Shown: positions 54,738 through 64,000 of the stretch, one piece after another
Position numbering within the stretch: the stretch's first letter is position 1
How the letters are laid out: each line of letters starts with the position of its first letter
Assembly: GCF_021869535.1 (NCBI RefSeq)
Contig: NW_026262690.1
Location: 13,906,001-13,970,000, forward strand
Source: Mytilus californianus
Taxonomy: Eukaryota > Mollusca > Bivalvia > Mytilida > Mytilidae
DNA length: 64,000 nt
Direction of reading: 5' to 3'
Notes under the pieces: model-generated
Databases searched by the model: none
Seen by the model: the letters and a program-made list of their open reading frames with translations, nothing else
Told to the model about the DNA's origin: nothing
Made by a program: the position numbers and the translations under genes

Positions 54738-56763
54738 TCAGGTGACACCACTGAACTTCACTGGACAGCTTGGTTGTTATAGAGTGTCAGTAGTTGAAGA
54801 TACATGCATACAGCCAGGTATAGAAGCTTTGGTCCGAGGTCACATTAACGAATATCCGTCAACAAAGAATGAAGTAGGCTTAGAAATCATTGAACCCTGT
54901 GACAAATTCATAGCAAAGGACAGCGCCTTAATGGCAAGAACTTTAGTGAAAGCCTCAGAAACCGTACCACTGCGCTTTATAAATGTATCGAATGTAGTGA
55001 GGATAATTAGAGCTGGGACAATTGTAGGAAACATAAGCCCTGTCAAGGACGTGATAAGCGACGACAAAAATATTACTGTTATACAAAAGGATCAGGACCT
55101 AATAATTGAGTTACAAAAATTACTGAGTAACTGCATCGGAAATCTTAGCCAGGAGCAAAAACGAGGAGTTGAAAATCTTCTTAATGAATACAAAGATCTT
55201 TTTGCAGCATCCGACAGGGACTTAGGTAGAACTAACTTGGTGCGCCACACAATAAATACATGAACTAATGCACCAGTAAAACAACCGCCTCGCCGCACAC
55301 CTATTTATATGCGAGAGGAAGTCGATAGGCATATCGATGACATGATGGAACGCGGAGTAATTGAGCCAGCCGACGGTCCATGGTCATCTGGGATAGTACT
55401 GGTAAAGAAAAAGGATGGTACTACACGCCTTTGCGTTGATTACTAGTAGTATCGCAAGGTTAACGATTTAACAGTAAAAGACGCATATCCATTACCCCGC
55501 ATCGACGACTCATTGGAGCAACTGTCCGGAAATAAATGGTTCTCTACTTTAGACCTGTGTTCGGGATACTGGCAGGTGGAAATGGAAGAGAAAGATCGCC
55601 CAAAAACTGCATTTGCCATCCGATGGGGACTGTTTCAATTTCGACAGATGCCATTCGGTCTGGCCTGCGCACCAGCAACATTCGAAAGATTGATGGAAAG
55701 GGTATTGGCGGGACTACAGTGGAGTATATGTCTAGTCTATCTGGACACTATAATTGTAGTTGGAAAGTCTTTTGAGGAGATGCTCAAGAATCTTCGATCG
55801 GTTTTTGATCGGCTGAAGGGGGCTAGCATAAAGCTTAAGCCCAAAAAGTGCATACTTTTTGCAAAGAAAGTTATTTTTCTTGGACATGTCGTCACCGCAG
55901 AAGGGGTAGCCACAGATCCAGAAAAGATAAAGAGCATCAAAGATTTGCCCATTCCAGTTGATGCGAGCGAATTACGTTCATTCTTAGGTCTTTGTGGTTA
56001 TTACCGGAGGTACATAGAAAGGTTTGCAAAAATCGCTAAATGTCTCCATCAACTAACCGAAAAAGGACGGAAGTTCTTATGGACAGAAGAATGTCAGGAA
56101 GCTTTCGAAGCCTTGAAAGGAAAGCTAACTAAAGCACCCATTCTTGCTCATCCAGACCTCTCTAGACCATTTATCCTAGATACTGACGCGAGTAATAACG
56201 CTATCGGAGCTGTGCTATCACAGGAAATTGATGGTAAAGAGAGAGTCATTGCTTTTGGAAGCAGAACCCTATCAAAAACAGAACGGAAATATTCTGTCAC
56301 CAGAAAAGAACTTTTATCAGTGGTACACTTTGTCAAAAGTTTTCGTCATTTTCTGTATGGCCGAACATTCATCGTTCGAACCGACCACAGCTCATTGCAA
56401 AGGTTGTTAAACTTTAAAAACGCAGAGGGACAAATAGCAAGATGGCTTGAGATGTTGAGTATGTATGACATGAAAATAAAACACAGACCAGGAAGTCAGC
56501 ACCGAAACGATGATGCGATAAGTAGGAAACCTTGTAGACAGTGTGGATATAGCTCGGATTGGAAGGCACAACAACTTGTACATACAGTGTCATCAAAGCA
56601 CGATGAATGTGAAGGAGACACGAAGGACGACACAGAAATATCACTCAAACATCTTCAAGACAATGACAAAAATTTGCAAATTGTAAGACAGTGGGTACAA
56701 GATGGACACAAGCCTTACCTCAAAAACCTAGGCGAGTACAATTTTGTTCTTAAAAGCTTATGA
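54738..56763 (+). pseudogene. Reverse transcriptase and RNase H of the element
   Basis: Blocks in order: IYMREEVDRHIDDM and GPWSSGIVLVKKKDGTTR, then WFSTLDLCSGYWQVEM, MPFGLACAPATFERLM, YLDTIIV (RT active site, 55738-55758), FLGHVVTAEG and LRSFLGLCGYYRRYI. RNase H follows with LDTDASNNAIGAVL, YSVTRKELLSVV, VRTDHSSL and NDDAISRK. The usual YLDD is YLDT, so the second catalytic Asp is lost. TGA at 55261 and tandem TAG at 55444-55449 also break the frame. It would copy element RNA into DNA. Confidence 0.93.
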
Positions 56764-58535
56764 TCGCAGTTTGATGACCTGAAGATTCAGGATGGAGTAT
56801 TTTGCAAATTGCACAAAGACAGCAACAAATGTAGAGTGATAGTACCCCTCACAGAAAGACGTCGAATACTTAAGCAGTGTCATAATAACAAGACGCCAGG
56901 CCACTTTGGCATCAAGAAAACACTATCTAGAACCAAAGATAGGTTCTATTGGCCTGGTTTACGACAGGACGTAGTAGCATATATAGCCGGATGTGAAGTC
57001 TGTGCTAAAAGAAAAGGTCCAAATAAACGACAAAGGGCTCCTGTGCAGCTGCAGAAATCGGGTTACCCAATGGAAAGGATTGCAATGGATATATTGGGAG
57101 AACTACCCGAAACCGAGAGAGGACAAAAGTATATCCTAGTCATAAGCGATTATTACAGCAAATGGATTGTAAGCTTTCCAATGCCTAACATGCTTGCGTC
57201 AACTGTAGCCAATATATTAGTAACAGAGGTTATAACGCGTTTCGGCGTGCCTACTGTAGTTCACTCTGACCAAGGCGCGCAGTTTGAGAGCGAATTATTT
57301 CAAGAAATGTGTCAGTTATTACAGATAGACAAGACTAGAACCACGCCCTATCATCCGCAGTGTGACGGAATGGTAGAGAGATTTAATGGCACATTGGCAA
57401 AAATGTTGATGAACACCATTCCAGTTGGGATTGCTTACTGCCCAACGTTATAATGGCATATAGATCAGCTCAACATGAGACCACAGGATGTACGCCTAAT
57501 CGCACGATGTTAGGTCGCGAAGTTGCTACACTTGTGGAAGCTATTAAACCAAGAGTTCCAAATGGTGAAGTTGAAGTCATCCCTTCGTAAATTTTACGGA
57601 CGCCATCACGAGTTGGTTGACCGTTATGGAATAACCGTTTCACAGATGATATCGGATATGTACCTTATGTCGTAACTACAATACCCTTCCCTTTTCACGA
57701 ATATGACTTACCGAATTAGACTATTTACCGGATTTGTAATAACATAAGCAACACGACGGGTGCCACATGTGGAGCAGGATCTGCTTACCCTTCCGGAGCA
57801 CCCCCAGTTTTTGGTGGGGTTCGTGTTGCTTAGTCTTTAGTTTTCTTTGTTGTGTCATCTGTACTATTATTTGTCTGTTTGTCTTTTTATTTATGGCCAT
57901 GGCGTTGTCAGTTTGTTTTCGATCTATGAGTTTGACTGTCCCTCTGGTATCTTTCGTCCCTCTTTTGTGGACCTTATATACGAGGTACCTGATTATTTAA
58001 AGAAAATTCCACAAAACAAAAGGGCGTGGGAACTTCAAGAACGAACGGAAGAAGCTCACCACTTTGTTTTAAACATGTAGGACAGAAAATGTTGCGTCAG
58101 AAAAAGTATTATGACAAACAGTTAAACTGGAGCAAATTTAAGAAAGGCGACCAGGTATATGTCTTCTTTCCAATTCGAAAAGCTTGTCATTCTCCTAAAT
58201 TTACATCCTACTGGCGTGGTCCTTTTCGGGTACTGCAGAATACTCGGATGTTAATTATCTCATTAATTGTGGTAGGCGTGGTCGATCACAGGTTATACAT
58301 GTAGATAGAATGAGGTTGTGCAAGGGCCAACTTCTGAGAGGAGAAACAGAAATGTATGAAAACGAAAATCAAGATGATACTTTTGTGCCGGAAAGTGTGG
58401 TGCCCAAAATTTCCAATGATGAGCCTGATGATGCGGACAACATTGTTAATCAAAGTAATTCAAGGGATGAGTCAGACTAAACAGGGCTTCCACGCAGGAT
58501 TACCAAGCAGCCGGCATGGCTGCATGATTTTGTTA
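56764..58535 (+). pseudogene. Integrase of the element, split by an insertion
   Basis: The frame carries on after TGA 56761. It has an HHCC zinc finger (CHNNKTPGHFG, CEVCAKRK) and the DDE core: D in AMDILGELP, D in HSDQGAQFE and E in GMVERFNG. A frame change near 57450 leads to MAYRSAQHETTGCTPNR, then a 426-bp insertion (57539-57964). The C-terminal domain resumes with YEVPDYL, KKGDQVYVFFP and the GPY/F motif YWRGPFRVL. A charged tail ends near 58535. No chromodomain was seen. Confidence 0.9.
57539..57964 (+). mobile_element. Family E insertion in the integrase, 7-bp target duplication
   Basis: TTGTGGA lies on both sides (57532-57538 and 57965-57971). Removing one copy and the insert rejoins the integrase sequence. 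The insert carries blocks I recognise as a frequent mussel repeat (tggttgaccgttatggaata, catgtggagcaggatctgct, gagtttgactgtccctctgg). It has no clear inverted ends, so a SINE-like origin is possible. A diverged fragment is at 51580. Confidence 0.85.
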
Positions 58536-58539
58536 GATA

Positions 58540-59258
58540 ATGTGGATTTCATTGTTCTATATATATTCTTATCATGTATATACATATATAAAAAAGAAGT
58601 TATATGGACGCTTATAGAAGTGTTTAGAGGTCTTGATGGAAAGACAGTTAATTTGTAATCAAAAGTGAGGGAATCACTACTGAAAATGTTATTTTGTTGT
58701 ATATTTTTATATGTATGTCCGTCGGATGGGGACGTTAAATTCGAGGTCCCGTGTTCAGGGAGTACTAAGCTTTGTGCACGTTAAAGATCAACAAGCTCTT
58801 TGAGTGGTCCATAAGTGGCCGGTTGTTAGGCAAAATTTATTTCATACCGGTTTTGGCTTTGTGATGTTTTCGGTGGTTTTCAAATATACTAAATGACTTG
58901 TTGGTTTTCATGGTTAAAAATTCGTTGCTCAAAAATCTGTCAGCATGCATATTTGAAATCAAGACGTAAAACGACTTAAGGGTACTTAGGATACAGTTGA
59001 TATATTTAAGTTGATGCACATATAAAACGTTTCCTCCAATGTTAAGACAGTAGTATATAATTGAATGGGAATCTTGTCATGTCGGGTAGATCATACATCT
59101 ACGAGTTGTTCTAGTGGTTAGTTACTGAAGAAGTAACAGTTGTTTTATGATATTCATATTTGAGGTTTTTTCAATGACATGGCTTGATGCAATACCCGGA
59201 TAGAGTTTGGGACTGAAAAATGACCACTTGATGTAGATGTGCTCAATTGATTTCGATA
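58540..59258 (+). other. Element 3' internal region without ORF
   Basis: Between the integrase and the polypurine tract. It includes 'gtcggatggggacgttaaat' and tgtgcacgttaaagatcaac (58718-58790), a conserved motif seen in many invertebrate repeats. No envelope-like frame was seen. Confidence 0.5.
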
Positions 59259-59260
59259 AA

Positions 59261-59285
59261 TGCGGGGACGCATTTCCTGGAGTCG
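59261..59285 (+). other. Polypurine-tract region before the 3' LTR
   Basis: TGCGGGGACG followed by CATTTCCTGGAGTCG abuts the LTR start at 59286. The purine run is short (GCGGGGACG), but this is the expected position. Confidence 0.5.
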
Positions 59286-60158
59286 TGATGAAAATATTTC
59301 ACCTGTTTTATTTTACTAGGGTTCAACTTATTATTACTTTTATCAAGCTGAAACATTGTTATACGAACTCGTTAAGTTTGAAAATTGAACGGTTGTCTAC
59401 TTTCGGTTTTCTTTTGTTTACATTGCTATGGGAATTTATAATATTTAGAATCAGGAACGGACAGGTTGTGTTTAGCAAACCCGGAAATATTCCGATCGGT
59501 AGCTATAATAATAAGGGCCGTCATTCAAACGTTTGAGCAATAAGGGTTAAGTATTCTACAAACACTCATAGGAATAAGATATTTGGTATCGTCCAAAGTA
59601 AATGGTATGGTCCAATACCTAAGTATAAAAGCTGATGCGCTGTCAAATAGGGTCGCATAATGAATAGTCAAGACGTCTAGAAGAAGCAAGAAGGTAATTA
59701 TTTCATTTATAAAAGATTAAATAGATTCTGACTAAGAATCTATCTGCGTACCTGAATAAGGTTGCAGGAGGATATTATAAGTGAAACATACGCACCGGGT
59801 AATAGGTGCATAGGCGACTGTGCGGTTATAGTGCACAGGTAAACAAGTGCACAAGTAAAGCACAAACCAGAGAGTGCACTGGTTAAGCAGTGCACAGGCG
59901 GAACAGACCCGAAATTGCACAGGATAGCAGTGCATAGGTAGAATACTTCAAAGTTGTAATAGTGCACAGGTTAGCACTGGTTGTTGCTTGACACATAAGG
60001 ACTGTACAAAGACATTAACACGTCCCACACATTGCTAGTGGATGACAGAGGCCAAATTAACAAGTTAAAGATAGATATATAAGAAACGGTGCATCTTCCA
60101 ATATCCAGGGGTTAACTTAGGTACGATACCCATAAGTCACTACATCGTGTACGTGACA
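59286..60158 (+). repeat. 3' LTR of the Ty3/gypsy element
   Basis: Starts TGATGAAAATAT and ends TACGTGACA. It is 18 bp shorter than the 5' LTR through small deletions. It keeps the GTGCAC cluster with one site changed (attgcac) and two altered flanks. Confidence 0.93.
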
Positions 60159-60159
60159 T

Positions 60160-61615
60160 TATCAGTAGTAGCTCTTGGTTTGCATTAGACTAAATACACG
60201 TTATTGTTTTATTTAAGGATAAACGGATAACAACTTCCTGCAAATCTGCGATGTGTTGGACCGTACTGTACATTGCTTTGCCCCACTCACAATATTGATA
60301 ATTCCCTTAGAGAAAGATCTATAAATTGTATCACAATTTGATGCGATATTTTGATGTTTCTGCGGTGACTTTCCCTAAGAAAATTGCAATGGGAAGAAAC
60401 GACTAGACTAGACACATTGATTCATAAGGTTAACATCAAGACCTCGACGATTCCTATGAATTATCCAGTTTTAGATAAAACAGAAGGACAAATGTGATCA
60501 AGTTTTCTAGCATTTTTTACTGCTTTACTCCAACTTTGATTTTTATAAACAATACAAGGACGGAATAAAATGCACAGCAGCTAATCTGGTAGTTGACAAA
60601 TGGTACCACAGGCGCCTATTTCGAAAATAAGAACAGACATGGTAGAGAGACAGCACGTTTAAACTACAGTTGTTGTTTTGTTGTACAGATAAGAGCAAGA
60701 GCACACAAAATGAGTGAAACTTATTTGAAATTTTAATAAAAGATAAACTAAAACATGCCTGAGGAATATATGTTAATATCGATTGGAATAATAAGCCATG
60801 AATTCTGTTATCTCACTCAGGAGGGTCTGGATTTGGGGTCCTTCAAATCTGTATTCTTTAATTTTTTAGCCATTTTTCTGTATTCTTTGCCAATTATTCT
60901 GTATTCTTTATATTTTAGCACCCCATTGTTCTCTATTCTTTATTTTTTGCCCTATTTTTGTCTATTTTTTTGTCTATTTTTTTCCCTATATTCTACACGT
61001 TTTGTCCATGATTATCTATTCTGTAAACCCCATCCAGACCCTCACTCAGTCAATATAAGAATCTGGGCATTATATTCGAGTCTGTATTATATATACGTGG
61101 AATCCAGAAATACTACAATTAACACCGAACTCTGAAGGACAAAAACACACTAAGATGTAATAAATAGGAAAGATACACCATTCTAGTTGTAAGCCAGTAT
61201 TCATATGTTTCCTGTCTACTTTGTGCTGATGATACTCGATATTGATTTGAAAGTTTGACACACAAACACAAAAATAGAATATAAATAAATCACGTCAACA
61301 GTTCACGTGATGCGAACAATATTCTTAATCCACTAAAAACTATATTTTACAATAAAGTCAATGAAAGTACTCTGTTAGGTTCTCACAACATTTCCCTTGT
61401 GAGATAAAAAAAAATATACATATATTCAAATTAAGAAAACGACAGTTATCGTTGTTCATAAAATTTTTGCATAATCTCTGTTCCCGAGGGTAGATTTCTG
61501 CAGTATATCCAGATTCTTTTAAACGCAACAATTGATGATAAACAGGATTGTTGAAACGTTCATATGGTATATATTACACATTTCTTGCACATTTGTCAGC
61601 ACAGTTAAAAGGTAA
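60160..61615. other. No gene; degenerate TCTGTATTCTTTA repeat at 60845-61010
   Basis: The ORF at 60755-61135 is rich in F, L, Y and S because it crosses a pyrimidine-rich repeat of 'ctgtattcttta' words. No real gene features were seen. Confidence 0.45.
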
Positions 61616-61619
61616 TTAA

Positions 61620-63219
61620 GGTAACAGTTACGTATGTAAATGGGCAATCACACAGATTTTTATGAAATTTTGCATGCAACTAGAGCACGAGGAACTGCAC
61701 ATGAACATCGAAAAAAATTATACATATATCTTTTATACTTTCTGAGATATAGCAAATAAAAAATCCGGAAAATAGGAGTACAAATGTATAGAATACACGT
61801 AAATATCGTAAAAAAGTTCAGCAATTTCACTTAATTAAAAAATTAACATTTCTCGAGATCCTGTCCTACGAATTATCTTGAAAAATGATATGCTATTGCA
61901 ACTGAAATTTCCGTTTAATGATATAAAATTGAAAGGGGGTCGCCGAATTCGTTTTATGAGTATGAATAGTTGAATCTTCTTTACAGCGTGGAAAAAGCGC
62001 CGAAAAGGCAAAAACAATCGTGACGTCGTGGCTAGAAATCTTATTTTTCGACGTTTTTAGATATAACAGATCCACTTGAATAATTTATACAGCAAAAACG
62101 AATTCGGTGACCACTTATAACCCTCATATTAATAAAATGTAAATTTTAGTGGCAATAACATTTCAATTTTAAAGAAAATTCGCAGGACATGTTTTTGAGA
62201 AAAGGCAGTTTAAAGTCGAATTTTTCAAAACGTTTTTCGATATTAACGTGCATCCTACACATTTGAACTTCTTTCTACAGAATATATAATTTGCTATTAT
62301 CCGAAAGTATACAAGTTACTAATATTTTTTCTCGATACTCATATGCAATTCCACGTGCTCAAATTGCTTGCAAAATTTCATAATCAAAGAGCTGAAAGCT
62401 CTAAGTAAAAATGACGCCATTGTCTCTCATATTGGGATATTTGTGATGCAAGTCTTGATTTTTACTTAATTTACCTATTGAATGCGTGTATATTAGATGA
62501 ACCTTAAAGGTGGATTATCAGATTATTGGTCACAGGAATATTAAAGTGATTGTTGACTTTTCAAATATAAAAATATGCACAAAGAAGGAAATATATCTGA
62601 TTCCTTGTGAAAATTAAAAGATAGAACACTGTAGTTAATTGATTTGGTAATTTAATTTCAAGAATGACAACATGTATGCATGATCTGTTACCATAAGTGT
62701 AAAATTTATCCATTAGCTACTGTTTATTATGTTTATGGTTGAACTGTATTTTTGAACTTTGTCAATCAGTCATGATTTACTTCTTAAGCTGTGTAAGAAA
62801 CAAGTTCAAAATTTAGCACATTTGCAGTTTACAATACCCAAAGATCAGGAGAAACAACGATTTTGATTGGCTGATCAAAGTTGTCCCCCTTGGGAAAAGT
62901 TTGAGGAAAGTTCGAATATTGGGAATAATCATTATTTTTGTGTAGAAATTAACAAAATCGTGTTTTAGAGGTTTTTACACGATCACAATCTTGCAATCGT
63001 GACAAGGGGTCAAAATCGAGTATTTCACGCCTGAATCATGCAAGTTGGCAGGTCAGGTTAAGAAATTAAAACGAATGAAAATTCTGTATAGTACATAAAG
63101 TATGTAAAATACGGAACCGAGTTCGGAATGCGGGTTGGAAGTCTGGTCAATGGTAAAAGAAAATTGACTGCGTCATTTTCTAAAAATCCGTGAGATTCCC
63201 CGTTAACTTACCTGTTACC
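61620..63219. mobile_element. TTAA-flanked DNA element, 1.6 kb
   Basis: GGTAACAG at 61620 and CTGTTACC ending at 63219 are inverted, with a looser match continuing for ~50 bp (cacacagatttttatga against cacggatttttagaa). TTAA lies on both sides (61616-61619 and 63220-63223). No ORF over 60 codons is convincing, so it is non-autonomous. The TTAA target suggests piggyBac or Kolobok. Confidence 0.65.
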
Positions 63220-63223
63220 TTAA

Positions 63224-64000
63224 AAGCACGTAATCAATCTAAAAGAAATATTTTTAGCACTCCAGAAACAGTTAATTTCGTTTTTTATATGCTTGTTTAC
63301 AACATTTAGTCAGGAGTACTTTAATAATTGTCAAGAACTAGTCAACAGGATAGATAGCTAGTTGTTAAACACTAACTGAAAGGCGAGACGAAACGAAATT
63401 TGACGTAGTTTTGTGTGTAGTTTTGGTAGTTAACACATACAAGGAGCCTTCAATTAACTAGAGGAAGCCTTAAGCTGATATATGGAACAGATATAATTTG
63501 ACTAATTCAAAAATTTAGTGAAATAGAAAAATGATGTTTATTAAACTTTATATTATTGTAATAAGTTATATTTATCAAAAATGTTAAATCTTAGGATTAA
63601 AAGTAAAATAAACCACGGACTACTTAAAGATTTAACTATTATAGCGTATATATAACTTTTACGACTGGAATCTGGATAATTTTGGATGTAAGCGTGCGAG
63701 TAATTCCCCTTGAGTCGAAATGCCTAAACCATCAACTCAATTTCCAAAGGCAATAAAAACAGTGAAGGTGCGCGCAATTTTCAGGAAATTTTGAAAGTGA
63801 GATTATACTTTTATTAGAAAATAAATAATATGGAATAATATAAAATATTTTGAATAACATGCATATAACCGCGAACGACGTCACATGTTATAAAGTACAA
63901 GTTGAAACGCTATGTTAATCAAATCAACGAACAATATCGATTCAGTATGTTGGAGTAGATACAAAGGGTCTTTAGAACCGTGAACTATAAACGAATATTA
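63224..64000. other. No gene recognised
   Basis: AT-rich sequence to the window end; no ORF or shared repeat was noticed. Confidence 0.4.

Larger units (their letters stand above)
52137..60158 (+). mobile_element. Ty3/gypsy LTR retrotransposon, full layout, inactivated
   Basis: Two LTRs (52137-53027 and 59286-60158) start TG and end CA. They enclose a primer site, gag, protease, reverse transcriptase, RNase H and integrase in Ty3/gypsy order. Reading frames are broken many times (stops at 53477, 54242, 55261, 55444, 55447 and 56761; frame changes near 54490, 54730 and 57450). A 426-bp insertion lies in the integrase region. No envelope gene was seen. The LTRs are similar but differ by scattered substitutions and small indels, so the insertion is not recent. 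Flanks show no target duplication. Confidence 0.93.

Noticed and set aside
58540-59258. Envelope gene in the gypsy element
   Set aside because: No frame with a signal peptide, furin-type site or membrane anchor was seen between integrase and 3' LTR.
60755-61135. 126-codon ORF rich in F, L, Y, S, like a membrane protein
   Set aside because: It is driven by a degenerate TCTGTATTCTTTA repeat; no conserved motif.

Overview
This is eukaryotic, AT-rich, repeat-dominated DNA. The window suggests a bivalve mollusc, most likely a mussel (Mytilidae). This is an inference from three things: interspersed repeats I recognise as mussel-type, many tandem-core elements of the oyster 'pearl'/Helitron-associated kind, and a metazoan protein phosphatase gene with long introns. 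Nothing bacterial (operons, ribosome binding sites, CRISPR) is present.

One host gene is clear. It is a PPM1L-type PP2C protein phosphatase on the minus strand, from 48159 down to 32551. Five exons with GT-AG borders and matching phases give 355 codons with an N-terminal membrane segment and the PP2C metal-binding motifs. Its 10.5-kb first intron holds a 6-kb array of ~498-bp units (itself interrupted by a 1.9-kb element) and a LINE RNase H fragment. Its third intron holds about eleven decayed copies of the 3' end of the preceding exon, splice donor included.

The rest is mobile or repetitive DNA. 1-6065: a minus-strand LTR element that keeps gag but shows no pol and contains a 3.06-kb TA-flanked DNA transposon. 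6250-9340: nested LINEs and short repeats. 9340-14050: a tRNA-like SINE head, a second LINE copy of the same group and a minus-strand LINE remnant. 14150-31000: tandem-core elements, foldback MITEs with recognisable target-site duplications (CCTTAGAC, AACGTTA, TTAA) and diverged interspersed repeats. 48500-50300: a MITE just upstream of the phosphatase, another tandem-core element and an inverted pair of GCGCGC segments. 52137-60158: an 8-kb Ty3/gypsy element with two ~0.88-kb LTRs, inactivated by stops, frameshifts, a YLDD-to-YLDT change and a 426-bp insertion. 61620-63219: a 1.6-kb TTAA-flanked element.

The most notable observations are the amplified exon end with its splice donor, six tandem-core families that share a terminal hairpin, AGGTCA direct repeats in three unrelated arrays, a GTGCAC cluster in the gypsy LTRs, and several nested insertions whose original target can be read. 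All comparisons were made by eye. Family names for repeats are inference; lettered families A-E are labels used only within this answer.
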